Assembly: GCF_030150205.1 (NCBI RefSeq)
Contig: NZ_JASLGT010000018.1
Location: 8,949 to 72,948 of the forward strand
Reading direction: 5' to 3'
Source of the DNA: Niabella sp.
GTDB taxonomy: Bacteria; Bacteroidota; Bacteroidia; Chitinophagales; Chitinophagaceae
Length of the DNA: 64,000 bases
Part shown: one piece after another, positions 31,440 to 39,330 of the stretch
Position numbering within the stretch: position 1 is the stretch's first letter
How the letters are laid out: every line of letters begins with the position of its first letter
Program-made: the position numbers and the translations under genes
The notes under the pieces: model-generated
What the model was told of the DNA's origin: nothing
Database searches by the model: none
What the model saw: only the letters and a program-made list of their open reading frames with translations

Positions 31440-32675
31440 TTGAATACAGCTTCCTTTATTGCCCACCGGATTGCCTTTAATAAGCAGCGTTCTTTTTCAC
31501 GGTTTATTATCAGATTGTCCATTGTCGCTACGGCGATCAGTGTGGCGGTAATGATTATTACACTGGCATTCGCCAACGGCTTTCAGCAAAAGGTAAGCGA
31601 AAAAGTATTTAGTTTTTGGGGCCATATCCGTATCCAGGAGATGGCCCCTTATCAATATGTGGTATCTGAAGAAATACCCATTAATGCCAACCCGGCGCTG
31701 GTTGCCCGGATAAAGAAAAATCCGCAGGTACGCACGGTACAACCCTTTGCCACCCGTTATGCCATCATCAAAACCAAGGACGACCTGGAAGGCGTACTGG
31801 TAAAAGGGGTTGACAGTACCTATGATTTCGGTAACCTGCAATCCTTTATGCAACGCGGGCGCCCTCCCCGCTTTGTAGATACTACCTATACCCGGGAGAT
31901 CATGATATCCGAGTATACGGCGAAGCAAATGAAGCTGGATACCGGCAGCCGGGTGCTGATTTATTTTATCCGTCCGGATAATTCCCTGCGGCCGGACCGT
32001 TTGACCATCACCGGTATTTATAAAACCGGGATTGAAGAATATGATAAAACATTTGCCATTGGGGATATCAAGCTGATCCGCAGGCTGAATGACTGGGAGC
32101 CGGACCAGATCGGCGGGTATGAGATCTTTTTAAAGGATTATAAGAAGATCGGCGCGGTAACCGATGAGTTAACCGCCCTGCCCCAGATGCCTGAAGAGTG
32201 GGATGCCCAGGATATCAAGAATTTTGCACCCAATATTTTCGATTGGCTGAATATGCAGGATGTAACCCGCAACCTGCTCATCGCAATCATGATCGTTGTG
32301 GCGGTGATCAACCTGGTTACCTGCCTCATCATCCTGGTGCTGGAACGGATGCGCATGATCGGCGTGCTAAAGGCGGTTGGTGCTACGGACTGGACGGTTC
32401 AAAAGATCTTCCTGCAGCACAGCCTGCTGATTACCATCACCGGCATCCTTGCCGGAGCAGCAGGGGCCCTGGGCTTATTGTATTTGCAGGTAAAGACCGG
32501 CTTTATCAAATTGGATGAAAGCGCTTATTATCTTAGTGAGGCGGCCGTTAAGATCTCCTTTTGGGAAGTGCTGGCCATCTGCTTTGGAACATTCCTCGTA
32601 TGCCTGTTGGTACTGATGATTCCCACCTATATCGTAAAAAAAGTACAGGTGGTAAAAGCCATTCATTTCAGATAG
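31440..32675 (+). CDS. ABC transporter permease, FtsX/MacB/LolE-like
   Basis: The 411-residue protein starts at TTG 31440; the nearby ATG at 31432 reads into a stop after three codons. It has a first membrane segment (~27-47), a large periplasmic domain (~50-270, including ARIKKNPQVRTVQPFATRYA), and three C-terminal segments (~277-300, ~325-350, ~375-400). This is the arrangement of lipoprotein-releasing and MacB-type permeases. The C-terminal loop with VLKAVGATDWTVQKIFL is the conserved coupling element that contacts the ATPase. No ATPase gene is next to it, so the partner is elsewhere. It would move lipoproteins or expel toxic molecules. Confidence 0.88.
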   Translation: MNTASFIAHRIAFNKQRSFSRFIIRLSIVATAISVAVMIITLAFANGFQQKVSEKVFSFWGHIRIQEMAPYQYVVSEEIPINANPALVARIKKNPQVRTVQPFATRYAIIKTKDDLEGVLVKGVDSTYDFGNLQSFMQRGRPPRFVDTTYTREIMISEYTAKQMKLDTGSRVLIYFIRPDNSLRPDRLTITGIYKTGIEEYDKTFAIGDIKLIRRLNDWEPDQIGGYEIFLKDYKKIGAVTDELTALPQMPEEWDAQDIKNFAPNIFDWLNMQDVTRNLLIAIMIVVAVINLVTCLIILVLERMRMIGVLKAVGATDWTVQKIFLQHSLLITITGILAGAAGALGLLYLQVKTGFIKLDESAYYLSEAAVKISFWEVLAICFGTFLVCLLVLMIPTYIVKKVQVVKAIHFR

Positions 32676-32682
32676 GATCAGG

Positions 32683-32822
32683 TTGAGGTTAAAAGCTCAA
32701 GGTTTGGGGTTTAAAGTTGACGTTAGATGCAACGATCATCGAGCAGTAACGGTAGCTTCATTTTCAAATCTTCAAATTCCCACATTCTCACATTCTATTC
32801 TGCATTATGGCCTGACGTCTGA
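32683..32822. repeat. Repeat island: AAGGTTTGGGG/TTTAAAG and TTCAAATCTTC/CACATTC units
   Basis: Two families are joined in 140 bp: gctcaaggtttggggtttaa (compare the complement at 6788-6822), then ttttcaaatcttcaaattcc and cacattctcacattc. It separates two convergent genes, with no terminator seen. Confidence 0.55.
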
Positions 32823-32825
32823 TCA

Positions 32826-33563
32826 CTACCTCAGATGCGATAACAAAATACCCGTAGCAACCGCCGCATTCAACGACTCCGCGGCGCCGATCCGCTCGAT
32901 GGTGATCTTATGTGTAAGGTGGGCCGCTGTTTCGGGGCGGATGCCTTTTGATTCATTCCCGATGATCAGAATTCCCCTGCCGGGCGCTTGCTCTTTACTC
33001 AGGGGTTGCCCGTTTAACACCGCTCCATAAACTGCAACATTGTTTTGGCCGGCCAGCCAACCGGGAAGGTCTGCATATATAACCGGCATGCGAAACAGGC
33101 TGCCCATGGTAGACTGCACTACCTTACTATTGTATACATCGGCACAATCCGGACTGCAAACAATACCCGGTACCCCAAACCAGTCGGCTGTACGGATAAT
33201 CGTTCCGAGGTTTCCGGGGTCCTGTATTCCATCAAGTGCCAGTACCAGGCCGGACGCATTCTGCCAACCGAGATTTTCGTGGTCCTTTTTTTCAATAAGC
33301 GCCACCGCTTCGTTCGGTGTTTTAAGCTGGGAGATCTTCTCCAGTTCGAAGTCCGCAACCGGTATCATTGCTACTTCCGGGTGCACCGGCTGGTGCTGTT
33401 GTACCCATTCCGCCAGCCCCCATACCTTTTTAACAGTTGTGCCGGGTGCATTCAGCGCCTCATCTACTATTTTTGGTCCCTCTGCCAGGTAACAGTTTTC
33501 TGTGTCCCTGAATTTTTTTTGGAACAAACTTTGAATATATTTGATTTCAGATTTACTAAGCAT
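32826..33563 (-). CDS. TrmH/SpoU-family RNA 2'-O-methyltransferase
   Basis: From the ATG at 33563 the protein is 245 residues; an ATG at 33575 would add four (MFNK). The N-terminal substrate-binding part starts MLSKSEIKYIQSLFQKKFRD. The SPOUT knot motifs are present: LDGIQDPGNLGTIIRTADWF, IIGNESKGIR and IERIGAAESLNAAVATGILL (motif 3). It methylates a ribose in rRNA or tRNA using SAM; the exact target is not clear. It is transcribed divergently from a BamA-like gene with a very short gap. Confidence 0.9.
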   Translation of the reverse strand: MLSKSEIKYIQSLFQKKFRDTENCYLAEGPKIVDEALNAPGTTVKKVWGLAEWVQQHQPVHPEVAMIPVADFELEKISQLKTPNEAVALIEKKDHENLGWQNASGLVLALDGIQDPGNLGTIIRTADWFGVPGIVCSPDCADVYNSKVVQSTMGSLFRMPVIYADLPGWLAGQNNVAVYGAVLNGQPLSKEQAPGRGILIIGNESKGIRPETAAHLTHKITIERIGAAESLNAAVATGILLSHLR

Positions 33564-33590
33564 CTTATTGAACATTTAAACCATATAACC

Positions 33591-35942
33591 CTGGTAAAAT
33601 CATTCAAAAATACATTTCTTCCTTTTGCCTGCGGTTTTACGTTGCTGTTTTTATCTTCCTGCAACGTTTTTACCGTGGTAAAAAAATATCCGGAGGAAGT
33701 GCCTTTTGTTTTTGAAACGCGGGTAAAGGTAGAGAACGCGTCAAGCAAAGAAGAAAAGGAGCGGCTGGAGGCTGGGCTTACGGAGCAGCTGGATGATAGC
33801 ATTCAGTCGCGGAAAGTAGATAAGGTCCTGTGGGCGGTGATCAAAAATCCACCCCGGCTTGACACCGGCCAGATCAGTAAGTCGATTCAGAACATGCATT
33901 ATTACCTCAATGCGCAGGGCTATTTCCAGGATTCAATCGGCTACGCTGTTGATGTTAAAAAAGTAGAGCAGCAGCAGCGGGCCTCTATCCAGTTTTCTGT
34001 ATGGCCCAGGCAGGTTACGAAGATCGATTCACTGGCCTATGTACTTCAAAACGATAGTCTGCAAAAGGTAACGGAAGACAACCTGAAGAATGCTTTTATA
34101 AAAAAAGGCGATCCGTTTGCCCAGGGACCCATATCGGCAGAAATGGACCGCCTGGTGGAGCTGTATCGCAATAACGGATATCTCCGGTTCTCGCGCGGAC
34201 TGCTGTTTGGATTATGGGATACCCTGGATGTAGCGCTGCTGCAGCCTTCCCTCGATCCCCTGGACCAGGCATTGCAGCTGGAGCGGCTTAAGCACAAGCG
34301 GCTGAATCCTACGGCTAACCTTGAGATCCGTACGCGACCGATAGAAGACAGTGTTGCCATCCGGAAATATTTTGTGGGAAATTTTGTAGTATATCCCAAT
34401 AGCAATGATACTTCCGGGGCAAACCGGAAAGAAACCGTGTTGAATAACGTAACCGTTATCCAGAATGGCAACGCATTCAAACCAAAAATATTCCCCCCTA
34501 ATATCTATCTAAAAAAAGGCGAACCATACGATCAGCGCCGCTATATACGAACGCTGAACCGGTTTAATAATATCGGCTCCTGGCGTATGGTAGATATTGC
34601 CCAGCTGCCGCGCGATAACCAGGACACAGTAGACTTTGCCATCAAATTACTGCCCGCAAAAAAATACAATTTTACCACCAATGTGGAAGGAAGTTTTAGC
34701 CAGAGCGTTCTTTCGGGAAATTTTGTGGGGCTGGGCTTCAGCCTGGGGTTGCAGAACCGAAATTTTGCCCGTGCCGCTAACCTCATGAGCACAAATGTGA
34801 ATTACCTGGTAGAACTGGGACAGCTGACTGCCGGGAATATTATACAAACACAACAGTTCAGCGCAACGAACACGATTTCGTATCCCCGGTTCATTTTTCC
34901 GGGAATGCAGGGCTTTAAGGAAAACTTCCGGGGCAATTTCCGGTCACTGTTTACTATGAGCGCCGCCAGTACAGAACGGCGTTACCTGTTTAATCTGACC
35001 TCATTCAGCAGTGCCTGGGGCTATGAATTTGGTTGGAGGGGTAAGGACTACAGCAGCAATAACCGCACCTTTAACCTGTCAGTGAAGATCCCGAATATCG
35101 AGTACTCGTACCTGATCCGGCGCGATAGCCTGGATAAAATGATCGCCAAGAATCCATCGATCAAGAATTTATTTTCCGATGGCCTGGTTACCTCATCTAT
35201 TGTAAAGTTTATTATGCCCTGGGGCAGTATCAACGGACATAACACCAATGTGATCCGTGCAAATTTTGAGGAATCGGGCCTTTTAACGGGGCTGATCCGG
35301 AATCCGCTTTTTGATAAGCACCTGTACCGTTTTGTAAAACTGGATGTGGAATACGCAAAGCTGTACAAATGGACAAAGACATCACTGGTATTGCGTGGGT
35401 TTGCAGGGGCGGGGTATGAGCTGGAATCTACGGTAAACCCCGATAAGCGGGCGCAGATGCCCTTTTTTAAACAATATTACAGTGGCGGGCCCAACAGTAT
35501 GCGTGCCTGGCAATTAAGACGCTTAGGGCCGGGTTCTTCCATTAAAAGCTTTGAGGGAGACTATAGTTTTCCAGACCGTTTTGGAGATATGCAGCTGGAG
35601 GGAAACATCGAATACCGCATGCCCCTGTTTAAGATGGGCGGCATTCCTATAAACGGGGCTGTATTTACGGACGTAGGAAATGTATGGCTGCTGAAAAAAG
35701 ATGCGGGCTTACCGGATGAGATTTTTAAACTGGGTCGCCTGGGCACCGATCTTGCCATTGGCTCCGGCGCCGGTGTTCGGGTAGATCTTGGATTTTTTGT
35801 GATCCGGCTCGATTATGCGTACAAGGTTAAAGATCCCAGTCCTTCCCCGGAGAATGCGTCTTATCAGAACAAATTTTTTGCATATCCGTTCATAAAGGGA
35901 AGCCAGTTACAGATCGGTATCGGGTATCCGTTTATTTTTTAG
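33591..35942 (+). CDS. BamA/TamA-like outer-membrane lipoprotein with POTRA-like repeats
   Basis: About 783 residues. There is no ATG near the evident signal sequence (VKSFKNTFLPFACGFTLLFL then SSC). The open frame runs far upstream, antisense to the SpoU gene, so translation probably begins at a non-ATG codon: CTG 33591 or ATT 33567. The lipidated Cys is near residue 24. POTRA-like segments (~60-330) precede a C-terminal 16-strand Omp85 barrel with the family motif FKQYYSGGPNSMRAWQLRRL (the RGF/Y-like lock region), and it ends IGIGYPFIF. Members insert or assemble outer-membrane proteins or lipids. Confidence 0.85.
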   Translation: MVKSFKNTFLPFACGFTLLFLSSCNVFTVVKKYPEEVPFVFETRVKVENASSKEEKERLEAGLTEQLDDSIQSRKVDKVLWAVIKNPPRLDTGQISKSIQNMHYYLNAQGYFQDSIGYAVDVKKVEQQQRASIQFSVWPRQVTKIDSLAYVLQNDSLQKVTEDNLKNAFIKKGDPFAQGPISAEMDRLVELYRNNGYLRFSRGLLFGLWDTLDVALLQPSLDPLDQALQLERLKHKRLNPTANLEIRTRPIEDSVAIRKYFVGNFVVYPNSNDTSGANRKETVLNNVTVIQNGNAFKPKIFPPNIYLKKGEPYDQRRYIRTLNRFNNIGSWRMVDIAQLPRDNQDTVDFAIKLLPAKKYNFTTNVEGSFSQSVLSGNFVGLGFSLGLQNRNFARAANLMSTNVNYLVELGQLTAGNIIQTQQFSATNTISYPRFIFPGMQGFKENFRGNFRSLFTMSAASTERRYLFNLTSFSSAWGYEFGWRGKDYSSNNRTFNLSVKIPNIEYSYLIRRDSLDKMIAKNPSIKNLFSDGLVTSSIVKFIMPWGSINGHNTNVIRANFEESGLLTGLIRNPLFDKHLYRFVKLDVEYAKLYKWTKTSLVLRGFAGAGYELESTVNPDKRAQMPFFKQYYSGGPNSMRAWQLRRLGPGSSIKSFEGDYSFPDRFGDMQLEGNIEYRMPLFKMGGIPINGAVFTDVGNVWLLKKDAGLPDEIFKLGRLGTDLAIGSGAGVRVDLGFFVIRLDYAYKVKDPSPSPENASYQNKFFAYPFIKGSQLQIGIGYPFIF

Positions 35943-36071
35943 CCTTCAGCTTTTAGCGTTCAGTTATCAGTTTCCACGGTCTCCCCAGTCTACATGTCCC
36001 CCAAAAACTTCTGCTATCAGCGTTCAGCCATCAGTATTGCACATCAGGTATGAACAAAATCAAACCTGAAA
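35943..36071. repeat. TTATCAG/TTCAGC repeat island
   Basis: cagcttttagcgttcagtta, tcagtttccac and gctatcagcgttcagccatc are imperfect units of one family between the convergent BamA-like and truB genes. The family also appears at 4866-4968 and inside the coding region at 14552-14584. Confidence 0.6.
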
Positions 36072-36761
36072 CTATTGCGCTCTCATCCCTTCCGTAAATG
36101 CATCTATAGTAAGCGCATCTTCCACCGAGAAATCGCCGATGCGGGTACGGCGTAAACTGCTGAGATAGGCCCCGCATCCCAATGCCTGTCCGAAATCCTG
36201 CGCCAGGCTCCGGATATAAGTGCCGGTTGAGCAAACTACCTTAAAGGAAATTGTTGGCAGGTGGGTAGCGTCAATTTCAAAGCAGGAAATGGTTACCGGC
36301 CGGGGATCCAGTTGAACATCGATGCCTTTTCTTGCCAGCTCATAAACCCGTTTGCCGTCTTTTTTGATAGCAGAATGCGCCGGGGGCACCTGCAGGATAT
36401 CCCCGATGAATTGATGCGTAGCCGCTTCCATATCAAAAATGGTAAGCTGATCATAAGGTTTAAAATCCGTTGGTTCACTCTCCAGGTCATAAGTGGGCGT
36501 TACAGCCCCGATGGTAAACGTGCCGGTATATTCCTTTTCTTTTGCCATATAGGCATTGATCTGCTTGGTAAATTTACCAGTACAAATGATGAGCAGGCCG
36601 GTGGCCAGGGGATCCAGTGTACCTGCATGTCCCACTTTTTTTATACGAACCAGGTTCCGCACTTTCCGTACGGCATCGAAAGAGGTCCACTCCAGTGGCT
36701 TGTCGATGAGCAGTACGGCCCCTTCAGCAAAGTCAATGTTTTTTAAGTCTTCTTTTTTCAT
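36072..36761 (-). CDS. truB: tRNA pseudouridine-55 synthase
   Basis: From the ATG at 36761 the protein is 229 residues. Frames extending to 36848 add a proline-rich non-conserved stretch that is unlikely to be translated. Motif I holds the catalytic Asp in VGHAGTLDPLATGLLI. KEKEYTGTFTIGAVTPTYD and the PPAHSAIKKDGKRVYELAR box are also typical of TruB. It modifies U55 in the T loop of nearly all tRNAs. The C-terminal PUA domain is short or absent. The gene converges on the BamA-like gene. Confidence 0.93.
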   Translation of the reverse strand: MKKEDLKNIDFAEGAVLLIDKPLEWTSFDAVRKVRNLVRIKKVGHAGTLDPLATGLLIICTGKFTKQINAYMAKEKEYTGTFTIGAVTPTYDLESEPTDFKPYDQLTIFDMEAATHQFIGDILQVPPAHSAIKKDGKRVYELARKGIDVQLDPRPVTISCFEIDATHLPTISFKVVCSTGTYIRSLAQDFGQALGCGAYLSSLRRTRIGDFSVEDALTIDAFTEGMRAQ

Positions 36762-36844
36762 CTGTTGCGAAAATAAGTATCCGGTGCAAAAAAATCGTAT
36801 TTCCGGATTCAAACCGCCCGGAGGTTCGGAGGAGCACCGGCCGG

Positions 36845-37627
36845 TCAAAGATCGGAATAAGGAGTGGCCTTTAAAAAACTAACATCAATATGGGATACAT
36901 TTTCCTTGTACTCCTCCAGCGTATTCAACTGTTTCCAGGCCGTATCCTTTCCAAAGTTTTTCCAGTTCTGGCTGCGGGCTTCCATATTGGCATGGGTGGT
37001 AAGATACATCAGGTTGGGCATACGTTTGCCGGCCAATACCTCGCCATAAAAAACGGCATTAAATCCCAGGCGTTTGAAGATGCCGATCTCGCCGCCCTCA
37101 TTAAACATTTTTACTTTGCTGCGAAACCGTTTTTCGGAACTGCTTTCATAGCTACGCAATTCATAAACCCGCTGTTCTTTTGGCCCTTCCAGCTGTGGAA
37201 CCTGCAATACCGGTGCCATCGAAAAAGATTTCAAAAAAATGGTTTCAATGCGGTTATAGATGCCCGCTTTATTGGCGCTGTTATAGTAGTCTGCCGCCGC
37301 CTGCAGGTAACTGCGGTCGTTCTGTAGCCGCTCATCCAGCTGTGTCCATTGCTGCAGCTCGCGGAAGGGAACCAGTACATAGATCTTTTTTTCTGCAGCA
37401 GTATCATTTTCCAGTGCCTTAAACACACCGATCCGTTGCAATTGCAGCCGGTGCAATGCCGGCAAAAGCGCTTGCTGTAAATAGGTATCCAGCTGTTGTT
37501 CCTGCTGTACACTGGTATAATAAAATACCTGCAACCGGTAATATTCTCTTGGCGATTTAGAAGCCTGTGCCACCGGCCGGCCGGCAATTAACAGGGGAAG
37601 CAGTAAAAAAGCAAACACACGTTTCAT
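36845..37627 (-). CDS. Exported NIPSNAP-family protein
   Basis: From the ATG at 37627 the protein is 260 residues with a signal peptide (MKRVFAFLLLPLLIAG then RPVAQ). Two ferredoxin-like NIPSNAP halves are seen: YYRLQVFYYTSVQQEQQLDT (~30-130) and VYELRSYESSSEKRFRSKVK (~150-260, ending NLMYLTTHANMEARSQNW). The molecular function of bacterial members is not established. The gene is divergent from mnmE with 86 bp between starts. Confidence 0.85.
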   Translation of the reverse strand: MKRVFAFLLLPLLIAGRPVAQASKSPREYYRLQVFYYTSVQQEQQLDTYLQQALLPALHRLQLQRIGVFKALENDTAAEKKIYVLVPFRELQQWTQLDERLQNDRSYLQAAADYYNSANKAGIYNRIETIFLKSFSMAPVLQVPQLEGPKEQRVYELRSYESSSEKRFRSKVKMFNEGGEIGIFKRLGFNAVFYGEVLAGKRMPNLMYLTTHANMEARSQNWKNFGKDTAWKQLNTLEEYKENVSHIDVSFLKATPYSDL

Positions 37628-37713
37628 GGAGTAAAAATTAAAGAACGCAAAGGTAACGGATGCAGGCGGTTTTCGCTTCTTTTCATCTGCGGCCGATTGC
37701 GTACTTTTGAAAA

Positions 37714-39108
37714 ATGAACGTGCTTTCTGGTTTTGATGATACAATTGCAGCTATTGCAACAGCCCCGGGAATCGGGGCCATCGGTGTTATACGGCTTAGT
37801 GGTAAAGCAGCTTTTCCGGTGGCCGATGCGATCTTTAAAGGGAAAAAGCTGGAAGTACAACAATCGCATACCGTGCATTTCGGGCATATCGTTGCCCCGG
37901 AAGACGGAACCCTGATCGATGAAGTGGTGGTGAGTTTGTTTCGCGGGCCCAGGAGCTATACGGGCGAAGATGTGGTAGAGATCAGTGGGCACGGCTCTCC
38001 TTATATCCTGCAAAAGATACTGGAGGCGGCCATCACCGCCGGAGCCCGGCTGGCAAAAGCCGGGGAATATACACAGCGGGCGTTTCTGAACGGAAAGCTG
38101 GATCTAACGCAGGCCGAAGCGGTGGCGGACCTGATCGCTGCAGATAGCCAGGCACAGCAACAGGCTGCGCTGCAGCAACTGCGTGGTGGTTTTTCCGGCG
38201 ACCTGGAGAAGCTGCGCGAGCAACTGATCAATTTTGCGGCGCTCATTGAACTGGAACTGGATTTCAGCGATGAGGATGTAGAATTTGCCGACCGGGAACA
38301 ATTCCGGGATCTCATCTCAAACCTCAAATCGCAGATCTCAAACCTGCTCCATTCTTTTCGCCTGGGCAATGTGATCAAAAATGGCGTCAGCGTGGCCATT
38401 ATCGGTAAACCCAATGCGGGTAAAAGCACCCTGCTCAACGCTTTGTTGAATGAAGAACGCGCCATTGTAAGCGATATTGCAGGAACCACCCGCGATACCA
38501 TTGAAGAAACACTAAATATTAAAGGAGTATTGTTCCGGCTGATTGATACGGCCGGTATCCGGGAACATACAACAGACCAGATCGAGAGTATCGGTATTGA
38601 ACGCAGCCGGAAGAACGCCGAAAAAGCAAGCCTTATTCTGCACCTGGTAGATGTAACCGATCCGGATACTTCCGTGATCGAATGGCTGAAGCCTTTTGCA
38701 GATAAAACGATTGAGGTGCTGAATAAGACGGATCAGGTATCAAATATCAAAACGCAAATATCAAATATCAAATATCAAATATCAAATTTCAAATCGCAAA
38801 TATCCATCAGTGCAAAAAAAAATACAGGCATAGAGGAACTGAAAAGCCAGATGTATGAGCGTGCGGTAGGAGAAGCCATCCATACCGAAAACACCATTGT
38901 AACCAATGCCCGGCATTTTGATGCCCTTTCGAAAATGATGGAGAGCCTGACGGCTATTGAAGCGGGGATGCGTGCGGGCTTAACCGGCGACCTGCTTGCC
39001 ATAGACATTCGCCGTACCCTGCACTACCTTGGGGAGATCACGGGCCAGGTAGAAGTGGACCGGGATATATTGGGGACGATATTTGGGAAGTTTTGTATTG
39101 GGAAATAA
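37714..39108 (+). CDS. mnmE: tRNA modification GTPase MnmE (carrying repeat-derived segments)
   Basis: With MnmG, this protein installs the carboxymethylaminomethyl (xm5) group on wobble uridine of certain tRNAs. At 464 residues it has normal length. Order: N-terminal tetrahydrofolate-binding domain (~1-120), helical domain, G domain with GKPNAGKST (231-239), GTTRDT, DTAGI (278-282) and NKTD (337-340), and the C-terminal FCIGK with its conserved Cys. Two stretches, residues ~200-210 (ISNLKSQISN) and ~342-365 (VSNIKTQISNIKYQISNFKS), are encoded by tandem TCAAATATC/CTCAAATCGC repeats. The second lies in the loop between G4 (NKTD) and G5 (SAKKN), where length variation is tolerated. Confidence 0.93.
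   Translation: MNVLSGFDDTIAAIATAPGIGAIGVIRLSGKAAFPVADAIFKGKKLEVQQSHTVHFGHIVAPEDGTLIDEVVVSLFRGPRSYTGEDVVEISGHGSPYILQKILEAAITAGARLAKAGEYTQRAFLNGKLDLTQAEAVADLIAADSQAQQQAALQQLRGGFSGDLEKLREQLINFAALIELELDFSDEDVEFADREQFRDLISNLKSQISNLLHSFRLGNVIKNGVSVAIIGKPNAGKSTLLNALLNEERAIVSDIAGTTRDTIEETLNIKGVLFRLIDTAGIREHTTDQIESIGIERSRKNAEKASLILHLVDVTDPDTSVIEWLKPFADKTIEVLNKTDQVSNIKTQISNIKYQISNFKSQISISAKKNTGIEELKSQMYERAVGEAIHTENTIVTNARHFDALSKMMESLTAIEAGMRAGLTGDLLAIDIRRTLHYLGEITGQVEVDRDILGTIFGKFCIGK
38311..38352. repeat. TCAAATCTC repeat inside mnmE, first patch
   Basis: ctcatctcaaacctcaaatc and gcagatctcaaacctgctcc encode ISNLKSQISN in frame. The units match those of the second patch (38737-38808). Confidence 0.7.
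38737..38808. repeat. TCAAATATCAAA tandem repeat inside mnmE, second patch
   Basis: About seven imperfect 9-12-nt units (tcaaatatcaaaacgcaaat, atcaaatatcaaatatcaaa, tttcaaatcgcaaatatcca) are read in frame as a repeated [QN]-[IV]-S-N-x-K pattern. Length and frame keep the GTPase intact. Confidence 0.8.
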
Positions 39109-39330
39109 TAAACGGCTTGTTTTATTAAGATACGCGGCTCCGGCCGTGTCCTGCAACGGGATGTAAATGCAGCTGCAATGAGTTCCTCTGCTGACGTTAA
39201 TAGGGAGTAGTATGGGGTTGGTTCATTATAATCCATCCCCTATTTTAACAACCGATAACTGCCTGTTTGCATTGCAGCAATAGCTGAACGCAATGCTCCG
39301 CCATGTTTGGGCTAAAGGTGTATTTAATGG
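39109..39330. other. Intergenic gap between mnmE and the helicase
   Basis: 222 bp between the mnmE stop and the helicase stop (convergent). No hairpin with a T-run and no gene was recognised. Confidence 0.4.

Noticed and set aside
33045..33560. Long open frame running into the BamA-like gene from upstream
   Set aside because: It is antisense to the SpoU methyltransferase over its whole length, lacks family similarity, and the signal peptide of the BamA-like protein marks a start near 33567-33591.
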